Of a stretch of 64,000 nucleotides of DNA, positions 10,894 through 18,148 are shown piece after piece. Each line of letters opens with the position of its first letter. Position 1 is the first letter of the stretch. The notes beneath the pieces are model-generated. The model did not search any database. It was given only the letters and a program-made list of their open reading frames with translations, and was not told the DNA's origin. The position numbers and the translations under genes are program-made. Source of the DNA: Desulfoscipio geothermicus DSM 3669 (GTDB lineage: Bacteria; Bacillota; Desulfotomaculia; Desulfotomaculales; Desulfallaceae); contig NZ_FOYM01000016.1 in the NCBI RefSeq assembly GCF_900115975.1, forward strand, positions 20,871-84,870, given 5' to 3'.

Positions 10894-10907
10894 CGGGTTC
10901 ATAACCG
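10871..10907. terminator. 17-bp perfect hairpin overlapping the arsM stop codon
   Basis: The arms 10871-10887 and 10891-10907 are perfectly complementary over 17 bp with a 3-base loop. The arsM stop codon TGA is the first triplet of the right arm. No T-run follows on either strand, so this is not a standard intrinsic terminator. It lies between two converging transcription units and may stop or protect both 3' ends. Confidence 0.55.
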
Positions 10908-10941
10908 GGTACTCCCCCCGGCGGCACCTTATGCTAAAAAG

Positions 10942-11265
10942 TTATTTCTGACAATCACAGCTGATATTGCCGGCAATAATTTCTTGCCAGTCTCCGATTA
11001 CATCATGGGTCCAGCAGTCGTCTGCGCCTGCCGCTTCCCGCATAACCAGGGCCAGGATGTAAGCAAGTTCCTGTACTGTTGCTCCGGCTTCCAGCGCGCC
11101 TTTAAAATGCTTGAGCACGCAAGGTTTGGACCTGGCTTTAATGGAAAGGGCAAAGCAGATAAATTGATATGTTTTTTCATCGATCATTCTTTTCTCTTGA
11201 TATAAGGAGTCTATTTCGTCAAGTTTTTCGGCAAACTCCGGGAAGAATTCCGCCAGCATACGCAT
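10942..11265 (-). CDS. Carboxymuconolactone decarboxylase (AhpD-like) family protein
   Basis: A 107-residue helical protein. ALSIKARSKPCVLKHFKGAL resembles the core helix pair of the CMD/AhpD fold, but only one Cys of the usual CxxC is present, followed by H four residues later; the C-terminus ends in SCDCQK. AhpD relatives take part in thiol redox chemistry. It is the last gene of a unit with a CPKC thioredoxin-like protein and a permease, 26 bases after the former, so a redox role tied to metalloid or thiol handling is likely but unproven. Confidence 0.75.
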   Translation of the reverse strand: MRMLAEFFPEFAEKLDEIDSLYQEKRMIDEKTYQFICFALSIKARSKPCVLKHFKGALEAGATVQELAYILALVMREAAGADDCWTHDVIGDWQEIIAGNISCDCQK

Positions 11266-11291
11266 GGTTACAAAACCTCCTTAATATGCGG

Positions 11292-11534
11292 TTATTTTCG
11301 TTCCTGCTCGATGTATTTTTGCACTTCGCTTTTGCTTAAAACCTTGCCGGTTGATTTGATCTTGCCGTTGATTATCAAACCCGGCGTCAGCATGATCCCG
11401 TGGGCGGCAATTTCTTTGATGCCGGTTATTTTTTTGACCTCGGCGACAATGCCTGTTTCAGCTAAAACTTCCCGCACGGTTTTTTCCAGGGTATGGCACT
11501 TAGGGCATCCGGGTCCCAATACTTTGATTTCCAC
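11292..11534 (-). CDS. Small thioredoxin-like (redox-active disulfide) protein
   Basis: An 80-residue thioredoxin-fold protein with the active-site motif GPGCPKCHTLEK (Cys10 and Cys13) and the cis-proline block MLTPGLIING. Such proteins are commonly encoded beside ArsP/DUF318 permeases and ArsR regulators. It lies 35 bases downstream of the permease in the same operon. It may reduce thiols or pass metal or metalloid ions to the permease; this is inferred from context. Confidence 0.87.
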   Translation of the reverse strand: MEIKVLGPGCPKCHTLEKTVREVLAETGIVAEVKKITGIKEIAAHGIMLTPGLIINGKIKSTGKVLSKSEVQKYIEQERK

Positions 11535-11569
11535 AAGTATACACCTTCCTTCTCGGTTTACTTAATCAA

Positions 11570-12742
11570 TTAACTTACTATTGAGCCGAAAATGAATCCC
11601 GACAGAGTGGACATGACAACTACCAGTGAAATATATATTAATGTTTTTTGGGTACCCATGATGGTTTTAATTGTAATCATGCTGGGCAGGCTGAGCGCCG
11701 GCCCGGCCAACAGCAATGCAAGCGCCGGTCCCTTGCCCATGCCGCTGCCGATTAATCCTTGCAAAATGGGCACTTCAGTCAAGGTGGCAAAGTACATGAA
11801 TGCTCCAAGGACGGAGGCTATCAGGTTGGCACTTAAAGAATTGCCGCCCACCAAACCGGATACATATGAACTGGGTATTATACCGGCGTCCAAGCCGGGT
11901 CTGCCCATTAAAAATCCTGCCGCCAGAACCCCGGCCAGCAATAAAGGAAAGATTTGCTTTACGAAACTCCAGGTGGAATCCGTCCACATGACAAGCTCTT
12001 CTTTATTAAACCACAGCTTGACGATAACACCCAGTATAACCAGGAATAAAGCTGCAATATACCAGTGTACTTCGTAAACCGCGTTAAAAAATCCTACCGG
12101 CTGAGATGGTTTGCCCCAGGCTGCGAAGATTAAAAATAATATCATGGTTCCAAAAAAGATTGCGTACTGCGGGAGCGTTCGGCTGTTTTCGTCGGCATCA
12201 GGCAAATCCAGGGCGGTTTTTTCTTTCTCTTTTTCTTCCTTTAAAAATAGAAAATGCATGATCAAGCCGATGATTATGGAGAAAAAAACTGCTCCCACAG
12301 CCCGGGCCGCACCCAGGTCGGGGCCCAGTATCCTGGCTGTTAGAATAATGGCCAAAATATTTATGGCCGGTCCTGAATACAGAAACGCCGTTGCGGGGCC
12401 GATGCCGGCGCCGCGAGTATAAATGCCCGCGAACAGCGGCAGGACAGTACAGGAACAGACGGCCAGGACGCTGCCTGACACCGAGGCCACGCCGTAGGAT
12501 AATATTTTGTTCGCGCCTGTACCGAAATATTTCAAAACAGATGCCTGTGATATAAATACTGCTATGGCTCCGGCAATGAAAAATGCCGGTATAAGACAGG
12601 CCAGCACGTGCTGCTGCGCGTAATCCTGGAGCATGAAGAACGCTTCAAGAATGGCCGACTGCACTCTTTGATTGCCGAGGGGCAGATAAAAGGCGGTTAA
12701 AAAAACCGCCACTATGATGGCCAGTTTTTTTCTTTCACTCAC
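11570..12742 (-). CDS. ArsP/DUF318 family permease
   Basis: A membrane permease of about 390 residues with eight to ten helices. The conserved block CSCTVLPLFAGIYTRGAG and the repeat-like TEVPILQGLIGSGMGKGPAL mark the DUF318/ArsP permease family, some members of which export methylarsenite. The start is placed at GTG 12742, giving the N-terminus MSERKKLAIIVAV. An upstream TTG at 12820 is also in frame but would add 26 residues without family likeness. The GTG overlaps the stop of a small upstream frame as GTGAGTGA, typical of translational coupling. Confidence 0.87.
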   Translation of the reverse strand: MSERKKLAIIVAVFLTAFYLPLGNQRVQSAILEAFFMLQDYAQQHVLACLIPAFFIAGAIAVFISQASVLKYFGTGANKILSYGVASVSGSVLAVCSCTVLPLFAGIYTRGAGIGPATAFLYSGPAINILAIILTARILGPDLGAARAVGAVFFSIIIGLIMHFLFLKEEKEKEKTALDLPDADENSRTLPQYAIFFGTMILFLIFAAWGKPSQPVGFFNAVYEVHWYIAALFLVILGVIVKLWFNKEELVMWTDSTWSFVKQIFPLLLAGVLAAGFLMGRPGLDAGIIPSSYVSGLVGGNSLSANLIASVLGAFMYFATLTEVPILQGLIGSGMGKGPALALLLAGPALSLPSMITIKTIMGTQKTLIYISLVVVMSTLSGFIFGSIVS

Positions 12743-12851
12743 AACTATCAGCTTCTTTCTCAGAAGGTATAAACCGGGTGTTGCTTTTCGACCGGCTTTG
12801 TTGCCGCGTACCGTCTGCAAGTGCTTTTAAAATTTCTAAGTTATTTTTAAT
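12735..12851 (-). pseudogene. Remnant of a second arsR gene
   Basis: A 38-codon frame starts at ATT (12851-12849), five bases after GGAGGTG, and ends with TGA overlapping the permease GTG. Its first residues, read as IKNNLEILKALADGTRQ, match the N-terminal helix of ArsR regulators (LKALADxTR). The DNA-binding domain that should follow is absent and the rest (SRSKSNTRF...ADSCE) is short and polar. The simplest reading is an internal deletion of an arsR that once headed the permease operon. Expression as a short leader peptide is possible. Confidence 0.6.
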
Positions 12852-12863
12852 TTAAACACCTCC

Positions 12864-12921
12864 TTATATAAACATATTTAAATTTGCTTATATAATAAGA
12901 CTGTATGTTTCTGTCTGTCAA
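12864..12921 (-). promoter_or_regulatory. Promoter and operator-like repeat of the permease operon
   Basis: On the minus strand TTGACA (12921-12916) and TATTAT (12897-12892) are 18 bases apart, a good vegetative promoter. From about 12893 to 12866 lies an imperfect inverted repeat with outer arms TATATAA, ending just before the GGAGGTG site. The position just past the -10 box suits repression by an ArsR family protein. Confidence 0.65.
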
Positions 12922-13082
12922 TAGAAAATTTAAAATTGCTGGCGTAAATTCCACACGGAAAAAAGCTCTTTGTTTTTAGTTTTTTAGCAGGATTTGGTTA
13001 TTGGTCGTAGAAATAATAAAACGTAATGGCATCTGCAAATTAATCATATGATTGAACTTTGTCTCGCAGGGAGGAGTAGAGC

Positions 13083-13499
13083 GTGGCTCCGGATTGGACT
13101 GGCGGTAATCTGGTGCATTTCCCCGGCAAGGGGGAAGCTGGCGATATGATGGACGATAATACTATTCTGGTGCAGCGCACCGTGCGTTCCGGCCAGTCGA
13201 TAAGGTTTGACGGCAACGTGGTTGTTTTGGGAGATGTTAATCCCGGCGGGGAGGTGGTGGCGACCGGCAATGTGGTGGTGATGGGCAATTTGCGCGGCGT
13301 GGTGCACGCCGGCGCCGGCGGAAATGAAAAGGCGGCGGTATATGCTTTTCGCATGCAGCCCACCCAGTTGCGTATCGCCAATCATATAACCCGCGCTCCG
13401 GACGGGGAGGAGCCCGGTTCGCCCGTTCCCGAAATTGCCAGAATAAAAGATGGGATGGTGATTATCGAGGCCTTTATACCAGGTCCGGAACGTCAGTAA
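13083..13499 (+). CDS. minC: MinC C-terminal domain protein (short MinC)
   Basis: A 138-residue protein matching only the C-terminal beta-helix of MinC: TILVQRTVRSGQSIRF, GNVVVLGDVNPGGEVVATGN and GVVHAGAGGN are the repeating glycine-rich turns that bind MinD. A full MinC has about 220 residues, with an N-terminal domain that inhibits FtsZ. That domain is missing; no likeness to it was seen in any frame between 12,860 and 13,080. Start GTG 13083 with GGGAGGAG eight bases upstream. minD follows after 48 bases. Confidence 0.9.
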   Translation: MAPDWTGGNLVHFPGKGEAGDMMDDNTILVQRTVRSGQSIRFDGNVVVLGDVNPGGEVVATGNVVVMGNLRGVVHAGAGGNEKAAVYAFRMQPTQLRIANHITRAPDGEEPGSPVPEIARIKDGMVIIEAFIPGPERQ

Positions 13500-13547
13500 T
13501 GACTTTAACGCCAATGTAAAAGCATAATAAGGGAGGAAATAAATCTT

Positions 13548-14342
13548 ATGGGAGAAGTGATTGTTGTTACTTCCGGCAAGGGAGGGGTGGGTAAAACCAC
13601 CACCACCGCCAACCTGGGCGCCGGTTTGGCCTCGTTGGGAAGTCGGGTGTGCTTGATTGACGCTGACATCGGCCTGCGCAACCTGGATGTGGTCATGGGC
13701 CTGGAAAACCGCATCGTTTATGATTTGGTGGATGTCACCAGCGGTAACTGCCATTTCCGGAAAGCTCTGATCAAGGATAAGCGCTTTGAAAACCTGTTTT
13801 TGTTGCCGGCCGCCCAGACCAAGGACAAGACCGCGGTCAGTCCCGAGCAGATGAAAACTCTCTGTGAGGAAATAAAGGACGAGTTTGATTATGTAATCGT
13901 TGATTGCCCGGCCGGTATTGAGCAGGGGTTCCGCAATGCCATAGCCGGGGCGAACCAGGCGGTGGTGGTTACCACCCCGGAAGTGTCGGCGGTGCGGGAC
14001 GCGGACCGGATCATCGGCCTCTTGGAAAAGGAAGACCTGCGGGAGCCCAAATTGGTAATTAACCGGATGCGTTTTCAAATGGTTAAACACGGGGACATGA
14101 TGAGTATTGACGATATTATTGAGATTCTGGCCGTGGACCTGTTGGGAGTGGTGCCTGAAGACGAGCTGGTGGTGGTGAGTACCAACCGGGGCGAAATGGT
14201 GGTAATGAACAACGCTTCGCGTTCCGGGCAGGCTTATCGTAATATTGTGCGCAGGATTAAGGGTGAAGAGGTGCCCATGATGGATCTTGAGGAAAACAGC
14301 GGTCTTTTTAACAGGTTACGCCGGATGATCGGCCTGAAGTAA
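13548..14342 (+). CDS. minD: Septum site-determining ATPase MinD
   Basis: A 264-residue ParA-type ATPase that binds the membrane at its C-terminus and recruits MinC. The deviant Walker A is TSGKGGVGKTTTTANLG, with DADIGLRNLD after it and DYVIVDCPAGIE as Walker B. The C-terminal amphipathic helix, FNRLRRMIGL, is the usual membrane-targeting sequence. Start ATG after GGGAGG. It forms an operon with minC and minE. Confidence 0.97.
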   Translation: MGEVIVVTSGKGGVGKTTTTANLGAGLASLGSRVCLIDADIGLRNLDVVMGLENRIVYDLVDVTSGNCHFRKALIKDKRFENLFLLPAAQTKDKTAVSPEQMKTLCEEIKDEFDYVIVDCPAGIEQGFRNAIAGANQAVVVTTPEVSAVRDADRIIGLLEKEDLREPKLVINRMRFQMVKHGDMMSIDDIIEILAVDLLGVVPEDELVVVSTNRGEMVVMNNASRSGQAYRNIVRRIKGEEVPMMDLEENSGLFNRLRRMIGLK

Positions 14343-14363
14343 AAAAAGAAGGGAGGAGGCGCT

Positions 14364-14645
14364 GTGCTGGATTTTATCAACCGCATTTTCGGCCGGGAAA
14401 ACCATTCCAGCAGGAACGTGGCCAAGGAAAGATTGCGCCTGGTGCTGGTGCATGATCGCGCCGGTGTTTCACCGGAACTGCTGCAGGCTTTGAAGGCCGA
14501 ATTGATTCAAGTTATTTCCAATTACATGGAAATTGATGAGCAAGCCCTGGAAGTTTCGCTGGACAGCAGTGAAAACCAGGTGGCGCTGGTGGCCAACATA
14601 CCGGTAAAGAGGATGAAAAGAAGGTTTCAAACCGAAAGCGCGTAA
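14364..14645 (+). CDS. minE: Cell division topological specificity factor MinE
   Basis: A 93-residue MinE that stimulates MinD ATPase and drives pole-to-pole oscillation. The N-terminal MLDFINRIFGRENHS and the following AKERLRLVLVHDRAGVSPELL block are typical, and ISNYMEIDEQALEVSLDSSE lies in the topological domain. Start GTG 14364 after GGGAGGAGG. Bacillus lacks MinE, so this Min system is of the oscillating type. A terminator follows. Confidence 0.95.
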   Translation: MLDFINRIFGRENHSSRNVAKERLRLVLVHDRAGVSPELLQALKAELIQVISNYMEIDEQALEVSLDSSENQVALVANIPVKRMKRRFQTESA

Positions 14646-14674
14646 TGGTTGAAAACATGCTCATAAGGATAAGT

Positions 14675-14702
14675 CCGGTAAATTATGTTACCGGCTTTTT
14701 TT
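14675..14702 (+). terminator. Intrinsic terminator after minCDE
   Basis: CCGGTAA (14675-14681) pairs with TTACCGG (14688-14694) around a 6-base loop, followed by CTTTTTTTG. It ends the minCDE unit, so rodA probably has its own promoter. Confidence 0.85.
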
Positions 14703-14775
14703 GTTTTGACGCCTGTTATATAATTGAATACGTGGCGCGTATTTTACTTAAATCAATTAACCGCAAGGCAAGGCG

Positions 14776-15978
14776 GTGGTTTTTTTGGGAACCAGACGAC
14801 TTTTCAAAAACCTTGATTTTACCTTGATCGGGGTTACCGGGGTAATCATCATGTTCGGCCTGGTAATCATCGGCAGTGCCAGCACCGACTACGGGTGGTG
14901 GATGCGTCTCGGGCTGGATATTGACAAGCTGCAGGAGGCCAATATTCTGCAGCGTTTGCTGTGGATGAAAAAAGAATATGTTTTCAAACAGGCTGTCTGG
15001 GCCTTGCTTGGTGCCGGAGTTGCCGCAGCGGTTGTTTATATCCCCTACGAAGATTGGCGTAAATACACCAGGCACTTGTATGTTATAAACCTACTCATGC
15101 TCGGGGCGGTGCTGGTGTTGGGACATACGGCCATGGGGGCGCAGCGCTGGATTAACATCGGGCCGTTTGTATTTCAACCGTCGGAGTTCGCCAAGTTGAT
15201 TATCATTATCACCCTGGCCGATTTTCTGGCCAAAAGGGAAGGAAGACTCCGCAATTTCAAGGAATTGTTGCCCACCTTCATTTTTGTGGGGGTGCCCTTG
15301 ATATTTATTTTGATGCAGCCCGACCTGGGCACTTCCCTGGTATTTATAGCCATTTTGTTCGGCATGCTGTTTACCGCCAGTTCCAAGCCCTGGCTGGTTT
15401 CCGGTCTTTTTGGCGCGGGAGTGGCCGGGGCGGTCGGCCTGGTCTGGGCGCACCTCAAATTCGGCACCTGGATTCCCCTGCACGATTACCAGTTGAAAAG
15501 ACTTACCATATTTCTGGACCCCTGGTCGGATATCCAGGGGGCCGGCTACCACGTTATTCAGTCTCAAATAGCCATTGGTTCCAGCGGTTTATGGGGCAAG
15601 GGGCTGATGCGCGGGACCCAGAGCTTTCTGGAATTTTTGCCTATCAGGCATACGGACTTTATTTTCTCCGTACTGGCTGAAGAGACAGGCTTTCTGGGTG
15701 CCACCCTGATGTTGGTTTTATTTGGTATATTTTTATACCGGGGCGTGCGGATTGCCATAGAATCCAAGGATACATTCGGCACGCTGCTGGCGGTGGGGGT
15801 GGTGAGCATGTTTACCTTCCACATACTGGTCAATGTGGGTATGACCATTGCCATCATGCCCATAACCGGCCTGCCGTTACCCCTGTTCAGTTACGGGGGC
15901 AGCAGCATGATCACCAACATGGCCGCCATAGGCGTACTGCTCAATATTTACCTGCGCAGGCAAAAGATAATTTTTTAG
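14776..15978 (+). CDS. rodA: SEDS family peptidoglycan glycosyltransferase RodA
   Basis: A polytopic SEDS protein of about 400 residues that polymerises glycan strands with its class B PBP partner, probably the mrdA product upstream. SEDS blocks are clear: GAQRWINIGPFVFQPSEFAKL, LMQPDLGTSLVF, GKGLMRGTQSFLEFLPIRHTD and the C-terminal GLPLPLFSYGGSSM. FtsW or SpoVE are alternatives, but the setting in the mre/min region favours RodA. The start is uncertain: GTG 14776 is used, and a TTG a few codons later is possible. Confidence 0.9.
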   Translation: MVFLGTRRLFKNLDFTLIGVTGVIIMFGLVIIGSASTDYGWWMRLGLDIDKLQEANILQRLLWMKKEYVFKQAVWALLGAGVAAAVVYIPYEDWRKYTRHLYVINLLMLGAVLVLGHTAMGAQRWINIGPFVFQPSEFAKLIIIITLADFLAKREGRLRNFKELLPTFIFVGVPLIFILMQPDLGTSLVFIAILFGMLFTASSKPWLVSGLFGAGVAGAVGLVWAHLKFGTWIPLHDYQLKRLTIFLDPWSDIQGAGYHVIQSQIAIGSSGLWGKGLMRGTQSFLEFLPIRHTDFIFSVLAEETGFLGATLMLVLFGIFLYRGVRIAIESKDTFGTLLAVGVVSMFTFHILVNVGMTIAIMPITGLPLPLFSYGGSSMITNMAAIGVLLNIYLRRQKIIF

Positions 15979-15981
15979 AAT

Positions 15982-16036
15982 AAAAAGGGGACAGGCTACT
16001 TTTTCGTTTTTTGAAAAAGTTGCCTGTCCCCTTTTT
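15982..16036. repeat. GGGGACAGG palindromic repeat, copy 1
   Basis: AAAAAGGGGACAGG at the left and the complementary CCTGTCCCCTTTTT at the right frame an inner TTTTTCGTTTTTTGAAAAA palindrome. Nearly the same unit recurs at five other places in the window, always between genes and often just after a 3' end; here it starts four bases after the rodA stop. Partial copies follow at 16041-16068, 16075-16090 and 16417-16432. It could fold as a hairpin in RNA. Confidence 0.85.
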
Positions 16037-16074
16037 ATTCTCTTTTTCGTTTTTTGAAAAAGTTGCCCAGGTAC

Positions 16075-16432
16075 CGTAAAAGGGGACAGACTTTCATGTC
16101 GCTGTTGCGACACCATCAGAGGGTGAAAAGCGTGCAGGTCGGGTTGTTCCCCGCTGCGCTTGCAAATCTCCGCGTCGACGGGACTAAGGTTCGCTTCGGG
16201 CCGAATTTGGCGGTCCTGCATATTGCGCAGAACGGGTAGTTATACTGAGTCATTTATTAACAATAGCTTTCTCTTTTCAAACTATGCCAGTGGTTTCTGC
16301 GCGATTCGTCCCGCCAATTCGGCAGCCTCAGCTTCACCAAGTCCCGTTACCGACGCTCCGATACATCACTTGCGGGGAACAACCCGCCCCGCACCCAATA
16401 TACCTTTTACAGCCTGTCCCCTTTTTTTTGCA
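16075..16432. repeat. Composite intergenic element with ends AAAAGGGGACAG
   Basis: The 16.0-16.5 kb gap has no gene. GTAAAAGGGGACAG at 16075 and CTGTCCCCTTTT ending at 16432 are inverted ends. Inside, GCGGGGAACAACCCG at 16372 is the inverse of the CGGGTTGTTCCCCGC at 16139, and 16141-16238 is a 98-bp segment found again inverted at 37000-37097. The layout resembles a non-coding mobile element (MITE-like), but no target duplication was confirmed. Short open frames here show no coding signals. Confidence 0.55.
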
Positions 16433-16499
16433 TGTATCAGCGGCGTATCTTTTACAAATTATAACTTTGATGATAATTTAAGATTTTATGGAGGCCTAT

Positions 16500-17150
16500 A
16501 TGGGTAAAGAAAATACCGTGCGCCAGGTAGCGAAAAAAGAATACAACTGGTACGGATCCGTCGGGGTGCCGGTGGGGGTGTATAATGTCAATGTACTGGC
16601 TCGGGTGGAGAGCATTCGCCCGCAGCTTTTGGAAAATTCGGTGTTGCGGGTGGGTGTGTTGGTGCGCCTGTTTGTTATATTGCCGAAAAACGGTGTGGAA
16701 CCGGACCATGACCTGGCCTGCAAGAAAATTACCAAGGACATAGATACTACCTTTTTTGTGCAGCTACGGCGTGTGCAGGATTTTGAGAACATAGTTTCCA
16801 TTCATCACCGGATCAGCGTGGATAAAGTGAGTGTCCGCATGGGGCGCGTATCCGTGGTGGGGACCCTCGGGTTGGATGTGACATACCTGGGCTATGTAAT
16901 CCTGGAAGGTATGGTAAGTGAATTCCCAAGGAATACCCCGGTGCGGGGGGCCGCCGTGCATGTAAAGGAATTGGACGGCGGGGAGGTGCTGCATTCCACG
17001 ACCACGGATAAAAACGGTCAGTATGTTTTTAATGAAATCGATCCGGGCACCTACCGGGTGATCGTGGAAGCCGAGGGTTACGAAGGAGGTGAGGATGTGG
17101 CGGTAGTGATGCTGCATGATGAGGTTAATTTTATTCTGCACCGGACATAA
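16500..17150 (+). CDS. Protein with C-terminal carboxypeptidase-regulatory-like domain
   Basis: A 216-residue protein without signal peptide or membrane helix. Residues 15-125 form an unrecognised, beta-rich domain that in places recalls the SPOCS/DUF3794 fold of spore proteins; that likeness is weak. Residues 130-216 match a CarboxypepD_reg-like beta-sandwich: ILEGMVSE, VRGAAVHVKELDGGE, TTTDKNGQYVFNEIDPGTYRV and ILHRT. The start is ATG 16500 because GGAGG (16490-16494) lies five bases upstream, inside any longer frame. Flanked by a repeat cluster and spoIVFA; a role in sporulation is only a guess. Confidence 0.65.
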   Translation: MGKENTVRQVAKKEYNWYGSVGVPVGVYNVNVLARVESIRPQLLENSVLRVGVLVRLFVILPKNGVEPDHDLACKKITKDIDTTFFVQLRRVQDFENIVSIHHRISVDKVSVRMGRVSVVGTLGLDVTYLGYVILEGMVSEFPRNTPVRGAAVHVKELDGGEVLHSTTTDKNGQYVFNEIDPGTYRVIVEAEGYEGGEDVAVVMLHDEVNFILHRT

Positions 17151-17280
17151 GCTTGTCATATTTGTCCACCCCCTGAAATATATATAGCATAGCGACATGA
17201 AAGCCGATGAAAGCCGCGTGGGATTTGTGCATGAAGACAAGCATAGCCCGCGCGCTTTTATATCATAACATTACTATAAT

Positions 17281-17318
17281 TCCGGTGCGGTCAAGTAATT
17301 TGGCGATTGCGCACCGGA
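17281..17318. repeat. Hairpin upstream of spoIVFA
   Basis: TCCGGTGCG (17281-17289) and CGCACCGGA (17310-17318) form a 9-bp perfect stem with a 20-base loop, 38 bases before the spoIVFA start. No T-run follows. It may be a 5' leader structure or an operator; no sporulation-sigma promoter could be assigned with confidence. Confidence 0.4.
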
Positions 17319-17355
17319 TGCAGCAGCCAAAATGCTTTTTTGGGGGGGAAGTATC

Positions 17356-18135
17356 TTGAAATGGGGCAGGTTACCACGCGGGGAAAAACGGAACAAATAC
17401 GGAGCTGATGAATGGGCAAGCTATTATGAATCCGTCACCGGGCGGCGGCCGGGATATTCGCCGGCCAGGCGCAAAAGCAGGCGGAGCGGTGTTTTCCGCA
17501 TCACTGCCGTACTGGTTATACTGACGGTGTTGATGGTGGCGCGCCAGTACCCGCACCCCGTGGGGGACCAGGTACGCGATAATCTGCGCCACATGTTGAC
17601 CGCGGAATGGGATTTTGGGCCGCTGATTAATAAATCGGTGCTCCTGGCCGCCCAATTAGTTAACTGGGACAATCCCGTTATGCCGCCTTCTCCCGGCGTG
17701 GATGGCGACACGAAGCCCGTTGCAGGGTCGGACTTGACGAAAGCGGAGCTTTATGTGCCTGTTTCGGGCAAGGTGGTTGAAGAATTCGGCTGGGTACAAT
17801 CTTCTGTGGATGGCATGGAGAGATATCATGCCGGAATTGATATCAGCGCCCCGCCGGGGGCGAGCGTGGCCGCTGCCATGGACGGTCAGGTGGAAAGAAT
17901 CTCCCGGGATAAAGAGCTGGGACAGTATATTTTAATCAATCACGGCGAGGGAACCTATACTTTGTACGGTGGAGTTGACGACGTCGCTGTGGTGGAGGGA
18001 CAGACGGTCCGGGCGGGCCAGGAGATTGCCGTAGTGGGCGAGGGGGAAGTGCCCGGCGGCGGCCTGCATTTTGAGCTGCGTGAAAACGGCAAACTGGTGG
18101 ACCCGCTGACGCGCCTGCAGGTGAAAGGGAATTGA
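17356..18135 (+). CDS. spoIVFA: SpoIVFA-like M23/LytM-domain membrane protein
   Basis: About 259 residues: a basic N-terminal arm, one membrane helix (about residues 49-62), a linker and a C-terminal LytM/M23 fold. In Bacillus, SpoIVFA holds the SpoIVFB protease inactive in the outer forespore membrane. The domain keeps YHAGIDISAPPG, VAAAMDGQVERI and LVDPL, but the catalytic YxH histidine is G (LYGGVDD) and the first His of HxH is G (GGLHFEL), so it is probably not a peptidase. Start TTG 17356 after GGGGGGGAAG. spoIVFB follows after 13 bases. Confidence 0.85.
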   Translation: MKWGRLPRGEKRNKYGADEWASYYESVTGRRPGYSPARRKSRRSGVFRITAVLVILTVLMVARQYPHPVGDQVRDNLRHMLTAEWDFGPLINKSVLLAAQLVNWDNPVMPPSPGVDGDTKPVAGSDLTKAELYVPVSGKVVEEFGWVQSSVDGMERYHAGIDISAPPGASVAAAMDGQVERISRDKELGQYILINHGEGTYTLYGGVDDVAVVEGQTVRAGQEIAVVGEGEVPGGGLHFELRENGKLVDPLTRLQVKGN

Positions 18136-18148
18136 CGGGGGTGCGGGA

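Noticed and set aside
14706..14724. TTGACG with TATAAT as a rodA promoter
   Set aside because: The two boxes are only seven bases apart, too close for a vegetative promoter.
16054..16481. Short plus-strand frames between rodA and the 16500 gene
   Set aside because: They lie in repeats, are not conserved in frame with the second copy at 37.0 kb, and have no SD.
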